A stretch of 64,000 bases of DNA. Origin: Megalobrama amblycephala. Its lineage: Eukaryota; Chordata; Actinopteri; Cypriniformes; Xenocyprididae. The stretch lies in assembly GCF_018812025.1 (NCBI RefSeq), contig NC_063049.1, positions 6,361,513 to 6,425,512 of the forward strand, in the 5' to 3' direction. Position numbers and translations under genes: made by a program. Positions 1-9,600 of this stretch are shown here, in pieces (position 1 is the first letter of the stretch; each line of letters begins with the position of its first letter). Below the pieces are notes generated by a model, which worked only from the letters and a program-made list of their open reading frames with translations, did not search any database and had not been told where the DNA came from.

Positions 1-228
1 CATAAAATAAATTATATTTTAATGTATATTAAAATAGAAAACCATTATTTTAAATATTGCAATAATATTTCACAATATTACTGTTCTTTTCTGTATTTTT
101 GTTCAAATGCAGGCTTGATGAGCATAAACGACTTCTTTCAAAAGCATTACAAATATTAATGTGTCCAGACTTTTGACCAGTCCTGTTTGTGTCATTGCAG
201 GTTTTTTTTTTTTTTTTTTTTTTTTTCA
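1..228 (+). repeat. Intron segment of copy A, homologous to 13856-14083
   Basis: This stretch matches the intron just upstream of the homologous exon in copy B, from the shared 'attaaaatagaaa' and 'ttactgttcttttctgtatt' blocks through 'gacttttgacc' to a T-rich tract. It ends in a T run (202-226) and CACAG, the 3' splice site for the exon that now resumes at 1701 after an LTR-like insertion. The match shows that copies A and B are duplicates that include introns, not retrocopies. Confidence 0.75.
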
Positions 229-232
229 CAGG

Positions 233-1697
233 TGTAGGGTCTGCACAGTCTCAAAGATGAGCAGGTCCCACCATAAACTGTGTTTAAGTCCCAATTCACG
301 GAACTTCGGTTTGTAAATCTTACATCTCATCCGGCCCGGCAGACACTAATGGATCACGAGACTCTTTTTATGACTATTTTGATAAGTCCCAAAACTCTCC
401 TCTGTGACTTCAAAGGAGATGCGAACACCACGGATCAGGTTTCGAGGAGACAGGGCCGAATTTCAAACGGTCATAAAAAGAAAATACACGCACGCACCCA
501 CAGACACACACACACACATACAAAGCCCTACATAAAGATTGTATACACAAATATTATACCTGCAAATATGAATGTATCTGCCACTATGGTGCTTGTTGCA
601 TGTATGTGTTGCTAATGTAGAATCGTAGAATTGACTGTAGTAGGTTAGTTTTCATGTTAAACGATAGTATTAGAGCAGAAAGTGTATCTTCTTTATATGA
701 CGAGAGACACCTGTCGAGTTTGATCTCTCCGTAAAGCTGTGAATCCGAGCTATTCACTCATGTACGTTACATTTCTGTCAAATGCATCGTTCAATGTTTA
801 ATAATACTATGAAGAAAATGCATTGATTCAACATACCATAAATTCGTTGGACAGGACAAAGGGATGTGGAAAACCGCCAAATTGCAACGCTATCATTGGA
901 GGACGTTATCAAGAAGGCGTTCTGGCCTGTTGTCCTTAAAATACCATGACACACGTCTTTTCGATGCACAAGTTTTCTGCACGAGTTCCTGCCGTCAAGA
1001 CGGACTCTCTTCTTTATTTTCCGGTCATATTACAACAGTTAAACCTTCGTTTGAAACTTCGCCGAAACAACCTCCGGAAGAAGAAACAACTATCAAACCG
1101 AGCGCTCCGAAACTCTAAGCACCCAACAAACCTATGCAAGTATAACGTTTTTACGATTTTAAATGCTGAGTTTCCTTGCTGGCTCTTAAAGGTGAACTGT
1201 TGCAATTTGCCCTGCTTTGATTATCTCTTTCGTTTCTGCCTTTACTTTCACTTGTATGTATCTGTATCTACTTGTGTACATTTATCCGTATAACCTTTGT
1301 ATTACCCGTTCTGTATATTAAACATATCATATCCACGCTTTTATTCACTTGCTCCTTCAACCACAACCGAGTCACTTTAACGTTCTGATTCTAATATCCT
1401 TGCTTTACGTTTGGATGCTATTCTAGAAATTGATCCTTGTGGCCACAGGGTAATATTTCTGTCGTAATAGTCTGTGAACTTATCGGTGTGCTGGACGGAC
1501 CAGTAGTTCTCTACATAATTATTAAAACAGAACTAACCATATATGTGATTGATTATAATTCGTTGTAGTTAATTCACCATATATGGTTAATTCCCCCCTT
1601 GGGTCGGTATGTGCATAATAATAATTCATATAACCTTATGAATTATTATATTCATATTCCACCCATAAATTGATTAATAACTGTGCAAATTGTCACA
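233..1697. mobile_element. Putative solo LTR with 4-bp target duplication
   Basis: A 1465-bp block interrupts the intron/exon junction of copy A. It starts TGTAGGG and ends GTCACA, the TG...CA ends expected of an LTR. It is flanked by CAGG at 229-232 and again at 1698-1701, a 4-bp target duplication as seen for several vertebrate endogenous retrovirus groups. Removing it rejoins an uninterrupted acceptor and exon matching copy B. I see no gag, pol or env coding sequence, only short unsupported frames, so a solo LTR left by LTR-LTR recombination is the simplest reading. A TGGCCAC..GG.TAATATT block near 1440-1463 recurs in the LTR-like element ending at 27060. The family and strand are not identified. 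A non-LTR insertion cannot be excluded. Confidence 0.55.
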
Positions 1698-1700
1698 CAG

Positions 1701-2110
1701 GAGAGCTGCTTGGTGTTGACTACCTCCTGAGCCAGACTGGACAGCCCCTGGTAGTGGACCCTGACTCAGAAGAGACAGAGAACATGCTGGAGGATGTGGA
1801 TGAAGGTGAGGATGAAGAAGACGAGGGCTTCGGGGAAGATGAAACACATGATGTTACTGTGTCAAGTCTTACTGATGACCCAAGCTTTTCTGTCTCCTCC
1901 CATTTTCTGCCCTCCTCTGAGTCTCCAACCTCCAGCCGGCCTGCTGCCCCCACTGCCTAGCCTGCTCCCTCCTCCCAGGCTGTTGTCTCAACCCTGACTG
2001 CTGCCTCTTCCACCTTGGCTGCTGCCTCCTGCACCCAGCCTACTGCCTTTTCCATCTTGGCTGCTGCGTCCTTCACCCAGCCTGCTCCCTCTTCCACCTT
2101 CCACCATGTA
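1701..2110 (+). pseudogene. DUF6729-type family, copy A: acidic/low-complexity exon
   Basis: The exon opens at a CAG acceptor and reads ELLGVDYLLSQTGQPLVVDP, followed by an acidic run (EDVDEGEDEEDE) and a Ser/Pro/Ala/Thr-rich tail. It closely matches copy B at 14085-14512. A TAG at 1958-1960 ends the frame, while the Ala/Thr-rich repeat coding continues beyond it in the same style, so the stop is probably secondary. The 3' splice site here is the one duplicated by the LTR-like insertion. The 3' limit is uncertain. The family is known to me only as an uncharacterised multicopy teleost protein family; the acidic segment is likely a disordered linker. Confidence 0.7.
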
Positions 2111-2280
2111 CCCGTTTAAATCATCTTAAATATTTAAATGGTTATTTGTTTAATGTCTTAAAAGAAGATTTTTATTTGTTACAGCAGGTCGACAAAAAGA
2201 CATCAAGGAATATGTATATATGTATTTGTGTTTTGTCCCACTTCACCGTCCTCATAATGTTGCTCATCTCTGTTTTTTTC

Positions 2281-2386
2281 GGCTTTGGATAGCTCTGGTT
2301 TGCCAGGCATGGACAGAGTCGACAGCCTTGCAGAGTATCTTGTGGAGCTTAGGAACCAGCCCTCTCTGGCCCTCACAACCTAGCAG
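2281..2386 (+). pseudogene. DUF6729-type family, copy A: small internal exon
   Basis: This exon matches copy B at 15175-15266 and retains the DSSGLPGMDRVDSLAEYLVE reading that copy B lost through a deletion. It ends at CAG/GTCAGG, a usable donor. Two lesions are visible: the upstream acceptor reads TTTCGG where copy B has TTTCAGG, so the AG is missing, and an in-frame TAG occurs at 2381-2383. The upstream T-rich tract is retained. It is a relic, not a functional exon. Confidence 0.65.
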
Positions 2387-2496
2387 GTCAGGATCATTCA
2401 ACTTTCTCTACTTTCCCTCTTTGACCTGTCATACATTAACATTTGCACATGTTTTGTTTTCTCATTTGCTGTTTATCATATGCTCTTTCTGCTTAG

Positions 2497-3036
2497 GTGA
2501 GCAATATTGTTGCTCTTTGGCAGAACCTGCTGGACTATGACAAGCAGAGGGTGGTGTTTGCTGCAATACCTGAGCAAGCTGGACACAGGGAGGTTCAGGT
2601 CCCCCAAGAAGAGGCAGGAGTTCACTCCAGGGGTGGAGAGTGTGAAGAGGCACGCACTCACCACCACTGCCCCACTTGCCCAGTGGCCAGATTGTTGTTG
2701 CCAGATTGAGACAATTTTTGTCAGGCTCTGTGCCATTCATAAGAGTCCCAAGAAGAAGGGGACTGGCACAGTGTCCAGATGGGACCTCAGGGACTACAGG
2801 AAAATCAGGCAGCGCATTCTGGCCAATGCGACTGTTATGCAGCAGACCACCCTGCAGCTGGTGGACGTGAGCCACACCACCTTGGTTCAGTGGCACAACA
2901 GGAGGGTAAAAAGACAGGACAGTGCAGTACTGATGCAAGGGCTGCATCTGCCTAGCCAGTTGTCTGTGGCGGCTGACCCTCTACTCTCTGCCAATGTGCG
3001 CCCCCCATCTGCACCCCCCCCCCAGGGGGTGGGTTC
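2497..3036 (+). pseudogene. DUF6729-type family, copy A: long 3' exon, truncated
   Basis: The exon starts after a TTAG acceptor with VSNIVALWQNLLDYDKQRVV, shifts frame near 2560, and continues as GRFRSPKKRQEFTPGVESVK and onward to GSGQRT. It is basic and Gln/Arg-rich, with the RKIRQRILANAT and VQWHNRRVKRQD blocks shared with copy B. It retains 209 bp (2502-2710) that copy B deleted. The C-terminal zinc-knuckle-like end seen in copy B is missing because the exon runs straight into a Tc1-like fragment at about 3037. The junction sits in GGGTTCAGGTCAGAGG, sequence that could belong to either partner. Confidence 0.7.
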
Positions 3037-4144
3037 AGGTCAGAGGACCATGGCAGAAGCTTCATTTTGTGCTCAGTGACACATTTTTGTGTTGGTTTTG
3101 ATGTTTGTTTTGGATCATTGTCCTGATGGAAGCTCCAACCATGGCCCATTATTGGATTTCTAGCAAAAGCGGCCAGGGTTTGATTTTTTTTTTATCTGTT
3201 GGTATTTCATAGAATCCATGAAGCCATGTATCTGAACAGGATGTCCAGGACCTCCAGCAGAAAAATAGGCCCACAACATTAAAGATCCAACAGTATATTT
3301 AACCGTGGGCATGGGGTACTTTTTATCCATGTGTGCACCAAACCCATCTGGTGGGTTTGCTGCCAAAAAGCTCTTTTTTTAGTTTCATCTGACCATAGAA
3401 GTCGGTCCCATTTGAAGTTCCAGTCTTCAAATCAGACTCAAGACTCCAGCCAGACTCAAGACTCAAGACTCAACTAATCTCTGCAATTCTTCAACTGTGA
3501 TCCTTGGAAAATCTTTGGCCACTCAAACTTTCCTTCTCACCACGCATTAGGACGATTTAGACACACGTCCTCTTCCAGGCAGATTTTTAATCAATCTTTA
3601 GTTGATTGGAACTTAATTATTGCCCTGATGGTGGAAATGGGGATATTCAGTGCTTTAGCTATTTTCTTACAGCCACTTTCTATTTTGTGAAGCTCAACAA
3701 TCTTTTGCTGCACATCAGAACTATATTCTTTGGATTTACTCATTGTGATGAATGATTAAGGGAATTTGGCCTTTGTGTTTCCTCATCTTTGTACTCCTGT
3801 GGAACAGGAAGTCATGGCTGGATAATTTCATGTTCATGATCACCCTGGTGTGCTAAAAAAATGTAAATATGAATGGGAATATACTTCAGAGATATTTTAC
3901 TCATAAATATTCTAGGGGTGCCAATAATTATGGCCAATGTGTTTTGAAGAAAAACATTTATTTTATAATGTGATCCCCCCCCCCTCCCCTCCCCCTCCCA
4001 CTTTCAATTCTTTTCCTTCAATGAAAGGTTAGATTTTTGCTAATTTTATGAATTAAAGATCAAAAGGATAAAAAATGCAGATTTATTTTTATAGTCATCT
4101 TTGATCATATTTACCAAGGGTGCCAATAATTCTGATCACCAGTG
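3037..4144 (-). mobile_element. Tc1/mariner-like element, truncated and internally deleted
   Basis: On the minus strand the transposase starts at ATG 3743 with MSKSKEYSSDVQQKIVEL, the paired-type helix-turn-helix of Tc1-like enzymes, including the IAKALNIPISTIRAII helix. After a damaged gap come the WDRLLWSDETK block, GSLMLWAYFSAGGPGHPVQI, and WSFHQDNDPKQTSK, which holds the second catalytic Asp. It ends in LLPWSSDLNP, so the C-terminal third is gone. The right terminus has two direct repeats of GGTGCCAATAATT, at about 3916 and 4119, spaced about 200 bp apart, matching the IR/DR layout of Tc1-like transposons. The left terminus is absent. Stops and frameshifts throughout make it inactive. Confidence 0.85.
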
Positions 4145-4383
4145 TATACAGTGATTGTTTTAAATTAATTTAAGAACCAGTTTATCTGCAGATATCCATG
4201 TAAATTTCAAAACAGTCACTAAGGACAGGAACATTTTTTATAATAAATCTGCTTTAAAGGTAATTTTGTTTAAAAAATGGAGACATGAAGTGTACCCTAA
4301 ATTGTAGAATTACTTATATCCAAACTTAAGAGAAACAATGTTTTAATATTACATTTCTAATCTTTCTTTGCTTTTGAATCAGG
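4145..4383. other. AT-rich intron/flank before copy B
   Basis: No coding signal is visible. It ends in a pyrimidine-biased tract and CAG, consistent with an acceptor for the first exon of copy B at 4384. Any 5' exon, promoter or start codon of copy B is not identifiable here. Confidence 0.4.
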
Positions 4384-4850
4384 AGCATGTTGCCCCTTCT
4401 ATGCCCAGTCCTGCTCCTGCATCCGAGCTAGATCAATTTTGGCTGCCCCCTAAAATGAGGCAGACAGTCCCCTTACAGGATCAGAGGTGGATTGCATCTG
4501 CGTTCTTTCACGCTGGCAGACTTCACCCAGACTTGAAGCTCTGGTGTGAGCCACCCGCCCCTTCCCTCATCTACCACCAGGCTCCATCTCCAGATCGCTT
4601 TTTTAACCACAGGCTTCTGGTATGGATGCCCTACCACTTGTGGAAGTTTAGCATGTGGGAAGCAGCTGACTGGCTATGACCTCCACAAGAGAGCACAGAA
4701 GGTCCTGGACATCGGCAGGTACTACCTTATGGTAACAGAGACTCTCAGGTGTACTGTGTGTTGCCTGAATTACCTGTCTACCAGTCAGACTGTCCTGGAC
4801 CAGCTTGACATGCCCCATAGAAGACTGTTCCGTCTGATTTTGACACAGAG
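4384..4850 (+). pseudogene. DUF6729-type family, copy B: first visible exon
   Basis: The reading EHVAPSMPSPAPASELDQFW leads into QRWIASAFFHAGRLHPDLKL, RFFNHRLLVWMPYHLW, then after a frameshift near 4650 CGKQLTGYDLHKRAQKVLDI and YYLMVTETLRCTVC. I recognise the VWMPYHLW and CG..LTG blocks as the DUF6729-type domain, with paired CxxC motifs suggesting zinc binding. A short deletion at about 4645-4655, relative to the tandem copy at 5438, removes the first Cys pair and shifts frame. The exon ends at CAGAG/GTGAGT. No start codon can be assigned. Confidence 0.7.
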
Positions 4851-5033
4851 GTGAGTTACAGTCTACACACTTTGTACAGAATCTAGTAATGAGTTTATTC
4901 ATAAAGACATTAATATTTCATAATTAATAATGTAATTTCTGAAGCATATAAGCAGAAATGTTTAAATGCAAAATAAAAGTGTTTTTATGTAGCATGAATA
5001 ATAATTTAAGCATATCTCCTCTTTTACACAAAG

Positions 5034-5361
5034 GTATGCATGTGACATTTGATTCATACGCATGCTGAGGGAGCAGACACTAGGCAACAGTCCCACAAGA
5101 CTTGTGAAACAGCTGAGGGAAAACCATGGGGAAGGGTGGCTTGACCGCTTGGCACACTATATGGAGGAGTGTGCTGGTTTTGTCAACCGCCCCAGCCTCT
5201 TACCTGTTGTGTGCCAAAAGCCGCCAGAGCTAATTGATGTCCCTACAAGCAAGTGGCTGCTGTCAGTTTATGGGAGGGACATTATCAGTCGCGTAGACCA
5301 CATCAAGGCCAGCATAACCTCCATGTTTGGGAAAATTTTAAAAATGGACTCAACAAAACAA
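5034..5361 (+). pseudogene. DUF6729-type family, copy B: second exon
   Basis: After an AAAG acceptor it reads YACDI, an in-frame TGA, then FIRMLREQTLGNSPTRLVKQ, WLDRLAHYMEECAGFVNRPS and WLLSVYGRDIISRVDHIKAS, ending ILKMDSTKQ/GTAATT. The MDST motif at the exon end contains an Asp that aligns as the first catalytic residue if the family is a DDE transposase. The exon is a near twin of 5850-6177. The stop near its start suggests decay. Confidence 0.7.
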
Positions 5362-5437
5362 GTAATTGTTTGACTTTACTGATGTTTTAACTTTTGTGAA
5401 GTTTCATTTAGGTTAATGATATTTTCTATCACCAAAC

Positions 5438-5748
5438 CCAGTCCCAGCCCTCATATACCACCAGACACCAACTCCTGACCGGTTCTTCACCCATCGGTTG
5501 ATGGTGTGGATGCCTTAACACCTGTGTAAGGTAAGGGTGTCCTGCCCAGCTTGTGGCAAAAACCTGACGGGCTATGGTGTCCACAAGAGGGCTTGGAAGG
5601 TCCTGGACATTGAAAGATATTACCTGATGGTGACAGAGACACTCAGGTGCACTGTGTGTTCTCTTAACTATCTGTCAACAAGTCAGACTGTTCGGGACCA
5701 GCTTGACCTGCCTCACCAGAAAATGTTCCAGCTGATCTTGACCTGCAA
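5438..5748 (+). pseudogene. Tandem duplicate of the first exon (partial)
   Basis: The block starts inside the exon at ALIYHQTPTPDRFFTHRLMV, so the N-terminal part of the first exon was not duplicated. It keeps both CxxC motifs that the 4384 copy damaged: VSCPACGKNLTGYGVHKR and LRCTVCSLNYLSTSQ. An in-frame TAA lies within WMP*HL at about 5516-5518. The exon ends CTGCAA/GTGAGT. No acceptor is evident at its left edge, consistent with a breakpoint rather than a splice site. Confidence 0.7.
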
Positions 5749-5849
5749 GTGAGTAAATCAGTGTAGAAAAGATGTTTGTGAAGACTTAAACTACTGAATT
5801 GACCCCCCAATAAACATGTAACTAATCACAACAACAATGTGCATTTCAG

Positions 5850-6177
5850 GTATGCCTGTGACACCCGTGTCATTAGGCTGCTTCGGGACCGGACGCTGGG
5901 CAACAGTCCAGCTCGATTGGTGAGGCATTTAAAGGAGAACCATGGGGAGGAATAGCTGAATCGGTTGGCACACTATCTCGGGGAGTGTGCTGACTTTGTG
6001 GATCGACCCAGCCTCTTTCCGGTGGTCTGCCAGGAGCCTCCAGAGCCCATCGACATCCCCACCAGTCGTTGGCTGCTGTCTGTATATGGCAGGGACATCC
6101 TCTGCCGTATAGACTATATTAAGGCCAGCATCACATCAACTTATGGCACCATCTTGAAGATGGATTCCACCAAAAAG
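5850..6177 (+). pseudogene. Tandem duplicate of the second exon, ends at the retrotransposon
   Basis: It reads YACDTRVIRLLRDRTLGNSP, a TAG inside HGEE*LNRLAHYLGE, then EPPEPIDIPTSRWLLSVYGR and ILKMDSTKK, ending at AAAAAG/GTAAT. The MDST Asp codon is at 6163-6165. The following intron donor GTAAT is the target-site duplication of the gypsy-type element, so the exon abuts the insertion. The next exon of the family, ITKKLAGHG, resumes at 12020. Confidence 0.75.
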
Positions 6178-6182
6178 GTAAT

Positions 6183-6573
6183 TATGGCGAGGGGGGAGTG
6201 GTTCAGCGAGGTCTGCAACCGGAGAGAATAGCGGGAGACGCTTGGTGAGTGGGTGGGTTGGATACAAATCACGAACACCTGTTTCTCGTTCTAGTGATTG
6301 GCGCGGAGACAGGATAAGACGCCATGAGAAGCAGGAGTGTGTGAGAGAGAGGGGAACTGCTGACTGAGACCCAACGAACTACTTGGAGTGAAGCCCTTTG
6401 TGGATTGTGTTCACCGAACCTGGAGTGAAGCCCTTTGTGGATTATTTGTGTTGCTGTTATCGTGCGTCTGCACGGCCTTTCTGTTGAACATTCGTTTCAA
6501 TAAAAGCTCAGTCAGCAGTTGTTCGCCGTCCCTGTCCTCTTCCTTCCCATAAACGAACGTGAACGGTGTTACA
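6183..6573 (+). repeat. 5' LTR of the Gmr1-like element
   Basis: 391 bp, starting TATGGCGAGG (the 3' LTR has TGTGGCGAGG) and ending GGTGTTACA. It contains an AATAAA signal at 6499-6504 and an internal tandem of TGGAGTGAAGCCCTTTGTGG (about 6384-6440). It differs from the 3' LTR at six sites (6184, 6247, 6252, 6324, 6412, 6528), all transitions. Confidence 0.93.
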
Positions 6574-6574
6574 C

Positions 6575-6592
6575 TGGTGCCGAAACCCGGGA
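6575..6592 (+). other. Primer binding site, complementary to tRNA-Phe
   Basis: TGGTGCCGAAACCCGGGA lies one base after the LTR end. It is complementary to the 3' end of eukaryotic tRNA-Phe (...CCCGGGTTTCGGCA plus CCA), as I recall that tRNA. This supports minus-strand priming by tRNA-Phe. Confidence 0.85.
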
Positions 6593-6614
6593 AGGAAGAC
6601 GGGAGTACGCCGCC

Positions 6615-9600
6615 ATGCAAACATCGTCCTCCCCACCATTTGCGGACGTCATCGCGTCCCTCGCGGTCCTGCACCGTGAGCAACACCAGGCCCTGCTGGA
6701 TCTGCGCAAAGATCAGGAACGGTGCTGGCAAACCATCCTCCAGACCCAGCAGGAGGACCGCGAGGCGTTCCGGAGCTGGATTCACCGGGAGGTTTCTCGG
6801 GAGCCCAGCGGGCAGCCAGCTGTGCCTGTCCACCTGCCCCTGAACAAGATGGGCCCCCTGGACGATCCAGAAGTTTTCCTCGAGCTCTTTGAGAGATCCG
6901 CTGAAGCGAGTGAATGGCCGCGGGATCAGTGGTCTATGAGGCTGGTCCCGCTCCTCTCGGGAGAGTCGCAGGTGGCGGCACAGCAGCTGCCAGTCCAGAA
7001 CCTCCTGGTGTATGACGACCTACGGCGGGCCATCATCCAGCGGGTCGGCCGGACCCCGGAACAACATCGTCAACGCTTCCGTTCCCTCGACCTAGGTGAG
7101 TGCGGCCGGCCCTTCGTGTTGGCCCAACAGCTCCGGGACTCGTGCCGCAAATGGTTGCTGGCTGAGGGAAGCGACGTGGATCTGGTCATCGATCGCGTGG
7201 TGCTGGAGCAGTTCATCACTCGGCTTCCAAAGAAGACGGCCGAGTGGGTCCAGTGCCACCGCCCCACGTCACTGGACTCAGCCATCCAATTGGCGGAGGA
7301 CCACATGGTGGCGTGCCAAGGGGGCGGCGAACCCCTTCCAGCTGTCTCTCTCTCTCCCTCTCTTTTGTCCCCCTCTCTCTCTAGACCTGTCCCTCTTCCC
7401 AGGTCTTGTCCACCCGGCCCACCTCGCGTTCCGCCCCGGGGGCGGGGCGGAACGGCCCCAACGCCGCTTTATGGACCCAGAGCCCCGCCCAGGGGGGAGG
7501 GACTCCCTGCTGCCGGGACGGACCCCACTCCTGCTTCTCCCCTTTCTCCGCGTCAGCCATTTAACCCACTCACTGCCACAGGAGCGGCGGGCAGGTCTGG
7601 GCCGGCTTGTTGGCGGTGTAGGGACCCGGATCATTTTGTGGATAAATGTCCGGTTATGGAAGTTGGGACGATGATCCGGGTCCCCGACCATCCACAAGCT
7701 GCCCCTGGTCAAGCTGGCGAGTACCAAATACCCGTGAGTATCAAGGGGGGTACATATCAGGCTTTGGTGGACTCGGGCTGTAACCAAACCTCTGTCCATC
7801 AAAGCCTGATTTCATCTGGGGCATTGGATACAGGCCGCGTGGTTGGGGTTCGGTGTGTGCACGGGGATGTGGTGAGATATCCTGTAATGCCCGTCATAAT
7901 TAAATTCAGGGGACAAAAGCATAGTGTGGAGGTTGCAGTTAACCCGCACCTCCGGCATCCGATAATTTTGGGAACAAATTGGCCTGCGTTCAGTCAATTA
8001 TTGGGATGTTTATGCTCGGATGCCTCTTGGGAAAAGAGAACGCAGGGTAAGCAAGCGCGAGTGCAGGTAGGAGAGACTGAACAGGGACCGGGGAGCGCTG
8101 CTGCAGGGGAACAGAGTGAAGCCGGAAGACTAATTCTTCCGGAACGCGATGATTTTCCCCTGGAGCAGTCTCAGGATGAGACGCTAAAACATGCGTTTGA
8201 AAAGGTCTGTGTGATTGATGGTCACCCTCTCCAGCCTGGGCGTCCGCTTGCTTATCCGTATTTTGCGGTTATAAAAGATAGGTTGTACCGAGTGACCCAA
8301 GACACTCAGACAAAAGAGGATACAACCCAGTTATTAGTTCCAAAGAGCCGCAGGGAAATGCTTTTCCACGCAGCTCATTCTAATCCGATGGCGGGGCATT
8401 TAGGACAGGCAGCGACACTAAATCGTCTCATGACCCGATTTTTCTGGCTGGGCATTCACGAGAATGTACGCAGGTGGTGCGCGTCTTGTCGTGAATGTCA
8501 GTTGGTAAACCCACCGGCCACCCCAAAAGCGCCATTGCGCCCACTCCCATTAATGCAGGTCCCCTTCGAAAGAATTGGTATGGACCTCATCGGGCCATTG
8601 GAACGATCAGCACGGGGACATCGCTTTGCATTGGTCGTTGTTGATTATGCAACGCGATATCCTGAAGCAGTGGCTCTCCGCAACATTTCCGCTAAGAGTG
8701 TTGCGGATGCACTGTTTCGCCTAATCTCCCGAGTGGGGATTCCAAAAGAAATCCTCACTGACCAAGGCACGGCGTTTATGTCACGCACGTTACGCGAATT
8801 GTACAAATTATTGGGCATTAAATCGATTCGTACCAGCGTCTTTCACCCACAAACGGACGGGCTGGTCAAACGTTTTAATCGCACGCTTAAATCCATGATT
8901 CGTAAATTCGTTCAGGAAGACGCCAAAAATTGGGATAAGTGGTTGGAACCTCTGTTATTCGCAGTGCAAGAGGTCCCGCAAGCCTCCACGGGGTTTTCCC
9001 CCTTCGAGCTTCTCTTTGGACGCCAGCCCCGCGGGGTGCTGGATGTCCTGAGGGAAGCTTGGGAGGACGGACCATCTCAGGCCAAAAACGAAATTCAGTA
9101 TGTGCTGGACTTGAGAGCAAAACTCCACACTTTGGGGCGGCTGTCAATGGAGAATTTGTTACAAGCCCAGCACAAACAGAGCCAGCTGTATAACAGACGG
9201 TCTAATCTACGCAAATTTGCACCGGGAGAGAAAGTACTTGTATTGCTCCCTACTTCAAGTTCTAAATTACTTGCAAAGTGGCAAGGACCCTTTGAGGTTA
9301 CACGGCAAGTGGGCGAGCTCGATTATGAGGTGGTACGGTCTGACAGGAGGGGGGAACGTCAAATTTATCACCTCAATCTCCTTAAAAAATGGAGTGAGGC
9401 AGAATCAGTGATGCTGGCAACGGTGATTAGCGGGGAGGATGATCTCGGGCCAGAGGCGAATGTAAAAACTCAATCCCTCGCTCTGACCCCAGGAGGAGAT
9501 CACCTCTCGCCCTCCCAGCTCACTGATTTGTCTAAACTGCAAGCAGAGTTTGCAGACGTGTTCTCTCCCCTGCCGGGGCGTACCAACCTCATTCAGCACC

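Noticed and set aside
280..1293. Frames inside the putative solo LTR (280-615, 864-1118, 946-1293)
   Set aside because: No retroviral or cellular motif; the first includes a poly-TH tract from a CA repeat.
1720..1953. Minus-strand Ser-rich frame opposite the acidic exon
   Set aside because: Antisense of a GAG/GAT-rich coding exon whose duplicate at 14085 confirms the plus-strand reading.
7278..7802. 174-codon minus-strand frame opposite gag
   Set aside because: Shadow of the high-GC gag/protease frame; the plus strand shows clear zinc knuckle and protease motifs.
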